From: Atrichornis clamosus
Taxonomy: Eukaryota; Chordata; Aves; Passeriformes; Menuridae
Assembly (NCBI GenBank): GCA_013400975.1
Contig: WBMZ01006357.1
Span: 1 to 64,000, forward strand
Direction of reading: 5' to 3'
Length of the DNA stretch: 64,000 bases
Numbering within the stretch: position 1 is the first letter of the stretch; each line of letters opens with the position of its first letter. A program made the translations under genes and the position numbers. The notes below the pieces were generated by a model. It was not told the origin of the DNA and made no database searches. It saw nothing but the letters and a program-made list of their open reading frames with translations. Below, piece by piece: positions 1 through 11,600 of this stretch.

Positions 1-150
1 CCGCTCCCGCCGCTCCCGCATCCCGGCACGGCCGCGGATGGAGCTGTGCCCCCTCCAGGCGCCCGGCTCGGGAGGGAGCATCCGGAGCGGAGCCCAGCCT
101 TGACCCTGCGGACACCGGCTGCGCGCTGGGGATGCGGGCTTGTGTGCGTG
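1..150. promoter_or_regulatory. CpG-dense edge, probable flank of the JAG2 CpG island
   Basis: The first 150 bases are GC-rich with many CpG dinucleotides, and the sequence becomes AT-rich within about 1 kb. No JAG2 coding sequence can be read in it. Since exon 3 is the first exon in the window, the likely explanation is the downstream shoulder of a CpG island covering the promoter and exons 1-2. This is inferred from context. Confidence 0.5.
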
Positions 151-267
151 TGCGAGTAGATGGGGTTTCTGTGTGCCCCAGCTGTGCCCTTCCCTCCGCT
201 CCGCGTCTCGGGGGTTTCAGTGACTCGCCCCCGCAGAGCGTTACCTCAGCCCCTGCCACCTTGTGCC

Positions 268-480
268 GCACACGAAATGCTTTGGGTTGGAAGGGACCTC
301 AGATATCATCTCGTTGTACCTCCCCTGCTATACCTCCCCCTGCAACCCACTAGACCAGGTTGCTCCNACCTGCCATAGGCAGGGGTATCTGCCCACTAGA
401 CCAGGTTGCTCCGAGTTATCCATCCTGGCTTTGAACACTGCCAGGGATGGGGCATCAGGAGGGACTGCAGGCCAGTGCTA
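268..480 (-). repeat. CR1 LINE fragment, reverse orientation
   Basis: The stretch TTTGGGTTGGAAGGGACCTC, followed by ATCATCTCGTTGTACC, the ACTAGACCAGGTTGCTCC block, and CCTGGCTTTGAACACTGCCAGGGATGGGGCATC are the reverse complement of an avian CR1 3' end. The ACTAGACCAGG block is present twice with a 46-bp period and an N at 367. CR1 is the dominant non-LTR retrotransposon of birds and reptiles. The outer limits are approximate. Confidence 0.8.
346..412. repeat. 46-bp partial tandem duplication inside CR1, with one unresolved base
   Basis: A 21-bp block starting CCCACTAGACC occurs at 346-366 and again at 392-412. The base at 367, immediately after the first copy, is N. It is either a real duplication in the retroelement copy or an assembly join artefact. 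Confidence 0.7.
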
Positions 481-3400
481 GTTCCTGTCCTTGGAGACTG
501 GATGCTTCCCCCTGCTTTTGGGGGTGCTGGGTGTGGAGAGTGCCCTGCGCTGGGGAGCGGCGGTGGGGAGGGAAGGGCTGGGCTCCCTGCCCGGCTGCAG
601 GCAGGTAGGATCCTGCAGGGAGTTTCACAGCTGTTGCTCTCAGCCCTTCCAAGTGGGCCACGGTGTGGAAGCTAGCAAGTTGTGAGGTGCTGAGGAATGG
701 GGATGGTGCAGTGCCCTGGCTCGGTGGGGAGATGGGTATCGGAAGCCCTGGTACCTGCGGGTTGCGTTTGGCACCTAGTGAATAACAGATGAAATGGCCC
801 TTGCTGACCTCTCAGACCGTAGCTCGTGGGATCTTTGTTACTTGGAGAATGCCTGCTAGGAATGGTCAGGGACAAAAACGTTTTACTTAAATTTCAAGCT
901 AAAGGAAACTAGTCCATGTGAATCACTTAACTTTGTGTTAGCAGGGACCTTCCAACCTGGTGCTCATGCCCCTCAAATTAAGGACTGACTGTTATTTGAA
1001 GATAGGGGTTTTGCTGCCGTTAAATGTTTTTTTTTAATTTAAAAAAAAAAGTACGACTGAAATTTTTCTGTGTAGAGGCACTTCAGTTCTGGTTGCCAGG
1101 TTGGGGTGTTTTGATGGGCTTTGTTGGTCCTGTGGCCTGTTGAACTTGGAAATGTTCCTGTTAATGGGTATAGTCGATACCATAAAACCAGGGTATTTAG
1201 AACTGTGCTCTTAAGTTATAAGATCAAAGGGAAAAGTAAGATTCTTTCTCCTCTTTATTGACCATTTAATACAGACTTGATGAAATTGTAAACTCTTCAG
1301 TAGGAGATTTCAGTAACATTAGCACCTCAAACTTTATATGTTATGTGCACAAGGAAGTAAAGGTAACTTAATTCACACTTCTATTCTGCCAGTTTTTAGT
1401 ATTGCTACTTGAAACACGAGGAGAGTTTGATAATCCTTGCACTGTAGGTCCCTAAGCCCAGCCTTCTTTGAATTTTTCTCTGTTGGAATAAGCACATTCT
1501 TACCTTGCAGCTGCCGGATATTGTTGTTCTGTGCTCACGCAGTCCTGAGTAAGGCCTGTTTGACCTACCTGTGGCAGGTGAATTAACACACTGTCTCCAG
1601 CATGCAGTGCCCTGTCTGCTGCTGTTTCTCGTACCGTTGCCTCCAGCATTTTAAGGGAATTGGAATACTTGGGGGCTTTTTTTCACCATTTTTTCTTGCA
1701 GCTGTTGCACAGTAGCCTGTAATTTATTTAAACAGTATCACTGCAGTCTAGTGGGTGGCTGGCTGATTTTTGGAAGGTTTACTGAATACTCTTCCAGCCC
1801 ACCCTTGATTCTAAAAATAAGCTGTGGAGTAATTGTATTTCTTAAAACAGTCTGTGGATGCACCTATGGAAAGAAGTCCCTTCTTTATGTTGTAGTTAGA
1901 TCTTGAACTCTGGGTGTTCACTCTCTGATGGGGAACACGGCATCTTTGCCAGAGCTGTACATAAGCTATGTAGACTTTGCAAGGAGAGGCTTAATTGTAG
2001 TGCTAGTTTATCACAACGGGTTTTTGAAGTAGATTGAGCTCCTGGGTTAGGTTTCAACTCCCTGGGGTAATTTCAAAATTATTCTCAAATAATATTCTTT
2101 CTCTATTCAAGCTTGCAAAGGAGAAACAACAATGTGGACAAAGTCTTTTGTTATTATTTTTATTTTTGCTATACAACAGTAATGAAGTTACTGTTTCTTT
2201 AATATGCTGGGTAGGACCAAGAGTAAAGAAAATTGAAATTTGTGTCCTTCACTTATGAAACAAATTTGCTGTGGTGTTGACAGTGAGCAAAGGACTTATT
2301 TCAGTAGTTCTAGCTTGAATTTTTAAGACTAAGAAGTGCAACCCTAAGGAAAACCAGCATTAGTATATGCAGACTTCTTACTGAACCTCATCTGAATGAT
2401 AACTCCCTCACTTAGAGACTAATGCAGTAATGTGTAAATTGCTCGAGGGGGTTTTTTTTGAAATCTGTCTGATATTGCAGTGTCCTGAGCTAGCAGTAGC
2501 TGTAAAGCAAGTAGTTTCTTGAAAAGTTATTTGTTTCATTTTACTGATACTTTTTCTTTTTTAATTTTATGAGGTAAACTTTTTTCTAAGAATTGGAACC
2601 AAGTGTCTCTTCTGTAAATCTGTAGTACCAGGGTTCAGTGACTTTCAGTGTTTGAAATGGTGTCAGTTATCCAGTTTATTCCTATTTCCTGTCTTTTTTT
2701 TTAAAATATCATTAGTCTGATCTCTGATTTGCAAGAGGGAGCTTGGGATATTGCCAAAAACTTCTTAAAATTGCTACCTTGGGATACATCATCCACAGAA
2801 ATCTGGCAGTGGGAGAGGCTGAGGAACAGCTAGAACAATACAGCTGTCTTCTTCACCCACCTACCTCACATTTTTTCCTTTGCCTCCTGCTGTAAAACTT
2901 GAAGCTTAGTGCTTGTTTGAGATTGTTAACAAACAAATGATGCAATTAACATTTATGTGCAACTTTAAAACGAAAAAGACAAGAATTCAAGTAGCTTTCA
3001 AGAATTGATTCTGATCAGTTACAGTTTTGGCTCCTTAGTCTTGAGCATTTTTTTTTCTGGGACAAAGCTGTTTGTTCAAACACTGAAGCTTCAGAAACAC
3101 CTGGCACAGCAATATTTATCAATAGCAACGAGGTTATTGGCAGGATCTTAGATTTGGGGTTAACTGAAGTTTGCTTCTGAAGGTGATGTTTTGAAGTTAG
3201 TCGTTCTGCAGGATGGCTTATGTGGAACCATTTCTTGTACTCCTTTGCAAGGTGGCATGAAATGGAGTTGTATGTGCTTTTTCCCTCCACCCTGTTCTTT
3301 CCCTCAGGGAATTCAGTTTTTCCTGTACCATAAATATTGGTACGGCATCCATTACTTCAGTTAATTAGTCATATGGAGGAATTGTTCTGACTAGTTGTGG

Positions 3401-6400
3401 ATGTTGAAATCACGTATTACAGTGCGCGTCGTTAGCTCCTCTCAGCCGCTCTGTTTCTGAGATCCTGGTGTGACTGACAGGCAGTGCAGTGCACGTGTGG
3501 GTGCTGTGCACTCTGAACTCCCCAGGTGAACTTCACAGTTCAGGAGATAAGTAGCAGAAATAAGCATCTTCACCTCCCCTTTCCCTTGGTGCTTAGCTGG
3601 GATTCTCTGTATGTATCTGAAGGAGATCAGGCAACCCTCAGAATTTGTTTGGGTAAAGGGTGCCTTCCCCACTAGGATTTGGGCAACTAATTGATTAGTT
3701 TTTAAAGCACTACCTTGAGGTTTTTTCCTATTTAGAGAGTGATTGTAGCACTTCTCTCTAAACTTCTGAAGTAGTGTTAACTTTCAGGTAGGTTAAAAAA
3801 TATCCAGGCTCTGTGTGCATTTCATCCATATGCAGTCCACATGTGACTTTCATCCAAATGCCTGGAGGGGTTCAGTCTTGCTCTAAAACATACACAGGAG
3901 TGTGAGCCATGAAATATGTAAAGCTGTTGAGAGGATAACTTGGCTGCAGCCGTAAATGTTAAATTTCTTAGAAAGCAACACGTCCCCTCCCCTGCCAAAA
4001 CCTGAGCAGGAATACTTGACCTTACAGCTTTTATTGCTTAATGGGTACAGCACTTTCTGCTTGGCACTTTCACATGTTGACTGCTTAAGTGTAGGATTCT
4101 GCATCAAGCTCTCTCAGTACTTCTAATTTGAAGAATGAAGGTGGTTAGGCCCTGGAAGACATCTAGCCTCCAAGCTCATTATCTGGGATCCTTGGTGCCT
4201 CCAGGGAACTAGATAGCCTGGCTGTAGGAAATGCTCCTGTCTATTTTTGTTTGGCTGGTAGATTCACAGTTGGTCTACCTCCTGTCTCAACACAGCCATC
4301 ACTCCTTTCTGATCAGGATCTTGAGGCTTTGTAATGAAAATATCCTGGATTAGATTACTCTCTGCTCCCTGATAGAGTAAACATGCATCCTGTCAGCTTG
4401 GATGACAACCCATCGGGACAGATATGCTTAAATTAGGCAGGTCAAAGTTAGGCCATTTAGCACTGGAAAAGGTACGTGCACGTAGCTGTACCGGAGGAAC
4501 AGTAGATGCAGTTTTCTCATGAAAAAGATTACAATTTGACAAATGAAACATCAAGGGAGAACACAGCAAGCTTTGCCTGTAATTAGTTGTTCTTTGCTCC
4601 ATTGAAACTCTTTTTTAAGGAAAGTGCATGCAAAAGCACAGTTCCAAGGAAGACCTGAGGGCAGGGAATAAGAAGTGAGAGCAAGACCTAATGCCAAAAT
4701 GTAAAGTTCAGCTGGTGGTGATGTTTTATAATGTATGTGCCTCACACCTTGTTAGCACAGGAAATCAGCATAGAAAAAATAATATAGTTGATAGCTGTAT
4801 ATTGATGAACTACATAAATGTTTGATGTCTTATTTGCCAGCAGCCTTTTTTTTCCCCTGGGTGGAAGGCTTTGCTGACTATAATTGACTTTTTTTTTTTT
4901 TTATAATTTTTTGTTTCCCACCTGAACTTGGTGCATGCCTACTGCCTCTGCCTGGTGGGCTTGTCAGCAGACTGTAGGGCTCCTGTGGAACTGCCATGCC
5001 AAACTATTTCTCATTTTGCCAAAACACCTGCAGTACTTGTGCTCATAAAGCCTTCCCTTGTTTGTTGCAATTCATGGACAAGTATGCTGTGCATCAGAAA
5101 ACATGGATCCTTGTTTCCTCAATTTAGGGGAGGTAGCTCACAGAATTTATATGCTTTCACCTGCTTGGTACTGTATTTGCCTTGAAGCCTTTCTACTATA
5201 AATGAAAGATTGAGGAAATGGTTTATTATAAAAGTTATATCCCTTTGGTCTTGAGTGACACAAATGCAAAGAGTAGTTTTCAGGTTTTGTTTTGCTCTAT
5301 CTTAAAAGAAGATAATGGGGTGATGTTTTAGAGAATGACTTCAGCAATGCTGGGTAGTGACAACTCCAGTTGATTTCAATAGCAGCTGCAGGTGTCACCT
5401 CTAAAAAAGAACCAAGGCCTTAATGGTGACCACTTCAGAACCACTCTTTGAAAAAGGGATTTATTATTGGCATGCTGTGTGTGCCAGCAACTATTTGCAG
5501 CTTGCCCAGAATAGAAAGTCTAAAGACTTAAGTTTCATGTAACTATAGGAAATCTGTCTTCTAATTTTAAGCAGAAGTGCTCTTTGCGCTCTTAATATTT
5601 CATGCATTGATGTCACTAAATCTAGAATTCCTTATGTCTTTGAAATAAATATGCCTCAAAGGACAGTATTCTGCTAACTACTTAAACTTTATACCTTAAA
5701 GTTCTGGGGGTTTTTTGAATGTCAGAGATGGTCAGATAGTAAAGAACACTTCTATTTATATTCCTTGAAAGCTTCCTTAAATAAACATGTACTTATTTAT
5801 TGGAAACACTGAGGCTGAAGTCAGAATTGCAAAGTCCCTCACCTCCCAGCCACTGAGAGCAGTGTGCTTCTACACCTCTTGTCTGCTTTCTAATCTTTAT
5901 TCCAGAAGGTGCTTGAGCCAGCCTATCTGAAATGCTACACTCCTAGCCACACAGCTGGTGTGGGCATTAAATCTTTGACTGAAAATGGAATAGGTATTAA
6001 AGTAGTCAGGATTACTCTTACATGAGAGGATGTGAGGTAGAAGCAGAGCATGTTTGATTCACTGCAGTGTAGGCTTTGTAGCACTGTCTCTGGGCTGTTT
6101 GAAGATGTTTCAAACTCTGTTTTCTCGATCAAAAAAGGCTGCATCTGAAAGGTTTGCTGAAGATATGAGCACCGGTAGCTTTAATCTTAAACAATTAGGT
6201 TTATTTTGAGTGTAGTAAGTTGGGGTAAAACCATAATTGGTTGTGTAATATCAGACTTAGGATATTTGGCCTAATTGGGCTGTGTTCCCACTGCATTGTA
6301 GATGGCCTGAGCCATCCTGTGGAGCTCAAGTGTTGGTGTAGGTGTTGAGGGGCTTCATGTGGCAGAAGCTGCCTTCTGTGTCTGATGCTGCTGCTTGTAT

Positions 6401-7248
6401 TCCTTGTGCAAGTCCAGCTCACTTTGAGTTACTATTGGAGTTCACTGTTTGTCAGCACAAAATCTGCAAAAAATTAAGCTTTCGCTGAACAATAAATTAT
6501 GTGAAACAGATACGCTTTCTGGATGTAAAAAATGCCAAAAATGTAGTGAATTTTTAATATATTGGTTGTTAATATGTATTGTTGCCACAAAATTTTTCTT
6601 GCATGGGAAGGATTACATTTGAGACAGATGTGCAAAGTAAATCATGATTTTGTTTTTTAACTTTTAAAATTACTTTTGTTCTGTCCCCTGTGGGCCAGTG
6701 GCTGTCTGGCCCCTCTTTTGAGCAATGCCTTCCAGTCGCTGCGTGTGGGTGAGATGAGTGGAATTCATCTTTTTTTTGTGTAGTCTGACTCCTTTGCTTG
6801 TTTTTCCTCTAGATGTTGCTTTGTGTGAGTGTTGGCTCTGAAATACATGCTATGAACATACTTAAAAAACTACCCTAAGTTCATAAAGCAGCTATGATCA
6901 CATCATATATTTAGTCATCTGCAGAAGCTTTAAGTTGTTGTGTGCCAGAAAGTTTCCCTCCCTGCTCCTCTGAAAACAAGCCCAGTGTTTTGTCAACTCT
7001 GTGTGGGTCCTGCTTGCGTTGCCTGCTCTGTTTCAGAGCTGCTCAGCCTGCTGAAGAGACCAGAAAGTGACTCTCCCTCTTCTGCCTGCACGCCTGCTTT
7101 GCCTTGTTCCTCTCCAGTTCTAGCTCCTAGGAATGTTCTGATCTGGGAGGAGCTTGAGAGCATCAGTTTGGAAGGACAGAGAGGCTTCTTCAAGGAGTGA
7201 GGAGTAAGGGTGTGCTCCTGGCTCCTTGGCGCTTGTCCATTTGCTTGC

Positions 7249-7278
7249 CTGAAGGGTAGTGGTCTGAAGGGTAGTGGC
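7249..7278. repeat. 15-bp tandem duplication
   Basis: CTGAAGGGTAGTGGT is followed directly by CTGAAGGGTAGTGGC. Two copies, one mismatch, intronic. Confidence 0.9.
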
Positions 7279-8573
7279 TCCTGATCCTTGGCAGTAACTC
7301 CACCATCCTCCTCTGTGCTGTGACACCTTTGACGGGCTTCTTGCTAGAAATGTGCTCTGGCTTCTGGTTAGTGGGTGTCTGAAATGGGTCAGTCTCTGGT
7401 CAGAGGTGACTTGTGGCAGTTGTGTCTTCTGTGTCCATTGAGTGGCTTTGAGCTGCTCAGCTCTCACAAGAGCAGGAGGTGGAGGTGTCGCCTGACCACC
7501 CCATCATTCCACTGCTCCCAGGGCTGGGGAAGGAGCCAGTGTGGATGGCTGAGAGCATCTCTGCTGGCTCATGTTGGACAGCACTGACCTTTGGCCTCCT
7601 GTGGGTGGTGGGGCTCCCTTAGAGCTGCTCCTTCCCCCTGTACACCCAGGGAGACCTGTGGGGATGGAGAGGGCAGAGCAGGACAGTGTGATGGCTCTTG
7701 TGTAGAACATCTTGAGTCAGGGAGGGGTGGCCATCCCTGGTTTAACCTCAGACTTTTGGTGGTTTTGCTTACTGTACAGGGCAAAGTACTGCACGTGAAT
7801 GGCGGAGTGCTGTCTTAAGCAGAGCCTGTGATGTGTCCATTGATACTACAGACAGGCAATGATTCTAGACTAGGACTGAACAGATGAGTTTATTTTCTGA
7901 TTACTCCAATGCCTTTGGCTTTTTTTTTTTTTGGCCTGATGGCCAGATTTTGCTTGAAGAAACTTAATTTTAGAAATCCAATATGTGCAACATAGTAGAC
8001 ACATTTCAGCATCACCAAAGATTTAAATACTATTCAGCTGTGAGAGAAATGCTTGCTGTTGACCTGAAATGTCTCTACTGCTGCTTTTGATATTAGACAT
8101 TTTTTCTTGTAACTATATTTGGGGAATATTTTACAGCTATAAAATCTTGTTTAAGAGTTGAGCTATACCTTATGCTCACTATTAAACTTTATTCCCAAGG
8201 GTTTTCCTTAGAATTGTAGCTAGCCTTTAATTTGTATATAAAGCAGAAAATTGAATGTTTATTTTATTAGTTGTTCTTTCAGATGCTAAATAAAGTGTAA
8301 AAAGCATATATTTAAGATGAAGATCTTCTGATAACAAGAACTCTGATCTGTAACATGTAGTAAGCCTGGATTTTATCTGTGGTTGAAATGACTGTGTGCT
8401 CCTCAATAGAATGCTACAGTAGATGGAAGGGACAAGGCATTTCAAGGCTAAATGACAATCTTAGTCTTACTTGATTAGAGCTTGCAGAGGTTGCTAAGAA
8501 ACAGCCTAATAGTCCTGGAGTAACCAATTATATGGCCCTTGGACAGATGCACAGGTGCTCATTCTCTGAACTT

Positions 8574-8627
8574 GGGGTTTTTTTTTTAATGGTTGGTTTG
8601 GGGTTTTTTGGAGGGGAGGGGTTTGGG
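8574..8627 (+). other. G/T-rich tract with G-quadruplex potential
   Basis: Runs of G at 8574-8577, 8600-8603, 8613-8616, 8618-8621 and 8625-8627 are separated by T-rich loops; the last four are spaced by 9, 1 and 3 bases. It lies on the sense strand of intron 2, so the structure could form in the pre-mRNA as well as in DNA. Function unknown. Confidence 0.55.
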
Positions 8628-11600
8628 TTTTTTAGGTGTTTTTATTTTGTTTGGTTTATTTTTTTAAAATCTGAGATAAGACTGGAGTATTAGTACATAA
8701 ACTGCAATCTGTTTACATCCTGCTTTGGGCTTGAAAGTCCTGCTTATATACATATCTTGTTCCCAGCAGGATGTGTTCAGGTGGGCTTTGTTTAGTATGT
8801 TGCTATTGTATAATTACAACATTTAAATTATTCTTGCAATTTCTCTTCTAGTTCCAGATAGTCCGCTAGGTCTCCAGTACTTTCATGTACTATGAACACA
8901 CCACCTTAAGTAACTTTAAACATATAATGTTAAAATTGGATAAATTTTACATTTTCAGACTCCTAAGGAGTAGGCAATATTGATATTGATGCAGTATTCT
9001 TCAGTTGGTAGAAAAATGCTAGCTTTTGGGTAGAGCTAGCTTTTTTTACTTCTTCAGGCAAATTAGGGTGAATTATTGTGTGAGCTAACAGTTAACCTAA
9101 AACATCAAACAGGGTTCTTTCAGTGTTTTCTTTTTTTTTTTTTTAAGGCCTGAATATGTATGATTCTGTTTATAGCACTGTAAACTTAAATAGTCTACCT
9201 TAAGACAGAATCTACACTTTTAATGTAAAAGGGCCTGGATTCCAGCTGGAGAACTTAAGTTCTAATTAGGGAACTTGTTCATACTTGGAAGACTTGATTG
9301 ACATGTGCTTTAAGCAGTAAGCTGAGAAATATTTAAATAGCTTAATTATTGATCTTCAATCAATCTACTGAAGTAGAAGTTTTTTAGGGTGTGTAATTTT
9401 TGGTGCAATTTAGTGTTCTTCCTATGGATTGAGGACAGTTTCAATAGCTCTGGTCTGGTTACCTGTGCTACTGTTTGACAGCTTTAGTGGCTGTTCCTTT
9501 ACTGGCCATCTTAAAAAAATAAGTGGTGATTTTGATAGTTCTGATTCTCTTATGTTACAATGACATAATTTTCCTTTTGTCACGACATGGAATTTTTACT
9601 GTGACTTGGCTGCATGTAATCAGCAAAGGCTAAAAGTCAGACCATGCTTGCTTGGACTGTGAAGGGCAAGAATAGCCACGTGCTGCCCCTCAGCAGTGGC
9701 TGGTTTTTGTACAGGACAATGACCTGATCGCACCTCTGTGTAGGTTCTAAACTGTTGTTTTAATCATACCTTTATATATAGGCCTAAAGTATTTTAGTGT
9801 TGTGTTTGGCTGTTGGATACTTTTGTAGAACAGAGTATTTTTCCATGATTCATCCACACATCTCCTATCAGAAAGTGAGGAAGGGAAGGAAGTAGGGAAA
9901 ATGAAGTGTTTAGGCTTGCACAGACACGCAAGGTGTTGGTTGTCAAATATTTAGTGCTCCTGCAGTGCCTGCTGATGTTTGCTGTTCAGCTGTGAGAACT
10001 TCAGGGTTGTGAAGTGGCTACCAAGGCATAAACCACGCATCTCTTGTTCTGTAAGAGGTGAACAGTGAAGTGGCTGCCCAAGCCCAGCTGGTGGCAATTC
10101 TTCAGAGGTTAATTTCCAGAATTGGGATTCCTGTTTTATAGCACTGCATGTCCTGGAGTTAGACTGAGGGCTGTCAGAAGGTTAATTGTCACAGGGCTTA
10201 GGCAGAAGTACAAACTGTTGCATATCAGCAGATCTTCTTGAGCAGTTCATATCTACTGCCAGATCACTGCAAATGGAAGGTAAACAAAATAAGCTTCAGC
10301 TGACAGGAGAGATAGTCTTGGCTTGTGGCAGCTTGCTATCAGTGATAATTTGTTTGTCCCTAAGCTTTTAGGGTGGATTTTCAAGATTTGGTACTCCGTG
10401 AAACTTCAGCTGGCCAGGGAATCTGGGGAAGTCAGAACAGCAGGGAGTCAGTGGCAAATGAAGTGCTGAAACTGTAAAGTAGTCACTAGTACATACTCCT
10501 GAGTTATGACTCCAGCTCTGGACTAACAGAATTACTCTCCAGCCTTTTTTAATGTTGGCCTACTTTACATGGCTTTGTTCTGTTCTCCATTGATTCTCAT
10601 CCTTGTGAGGAAAGCCGTAACTTTGTTACCCACCCGAGGAGGAACTAGGGGTCAACAACGAAATTAATTTGAAGACTTGGTGAGATAATCTCCCTTTCAT
10701 AGCTTCCATACCCATGTCAGTGGGAGGAGAAGGGGGAAAAAAAAAAGAGAAGCATTCTGAAGTTACATGCTTACAGTAAATTAACAGGGAAAGTGCTCAC
10801 TTTCCAAGCCTATTTCATGTGCTTTGCTACCCTTGTTACAAAGCTTTCCTTGGCAAAGGGGTGCCCATTTGTGGATTTTGTCTGATTTGTAATAATATAA
10901 AGCTATATCAGATCCCCTCCAGTTCACATGAATCTGAAAGATATGATTGGACGTTGGAGTTCTGACTCTGCTTTATGGTGGGATTGATCATGTCTTGGTT
11001 GTCCTATATTCAAATAGATGGCTTGGAATTGTGGGCTACACATGCTTTGGGTGCTGTGTTTCTTCGCTGCTGTCAGCAATTAATTTTTAATAGTAATTAA
11101 GTGCAATGTGGTGGTTGGTGCTGCAAACATGTGATAAGGATTTACTGTATCCATGAAGTACTGTTCAGAAGATCCAGTCCTGCTGCTGGAATATGATAGG
11201 AGCATTTGTTTCAGGAACATATTTATAAACTTAGTTTTTTCACAGCTAAACTCTGGTTTTACTACATATATTTAACTGTGCATAATCCCTGTTTAATCTT
11301 TTATTCAAGCTCCTTGCATGTGTTGATCTACATGAAAGAACTTGCACCCACTCTTAGAGTGGTGACTCTTATTTTTCTGCTCAACTTATTCCTGTAAATT
11401 TACGAAGAACTAAAATAAGGTGTTTTATTTCTGTTTGCTTCCCTGCCAACCTCTTAAGCATGTGCAGAACTTGAAAACAGAGCTGGTATTCAGCTTGGAG
11501 CTGAAATGAAGGATGACTTAGGTGTGTTATCCCTTTTCTCTGGATTAATGACACTTCTGTTACTATCCATGAGCAGATCTACACTCTATTTGATAAATCT

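Noticed and set aside
38..91. ATG-initiated short frame in the CpG-rich edge as possible JAG2 exon 1
   Set aside because: It stops after 17 codons and has no hydrophobic signal peptide or Jagged N-terminal sequence.
6281..6290. TTCCCAC matches to the RBPJ core, here and near 4915, as Notch feedback sites
   Set aside because: Such short cores are expected many times by chance in 64 kb and no paired arrangement was found.
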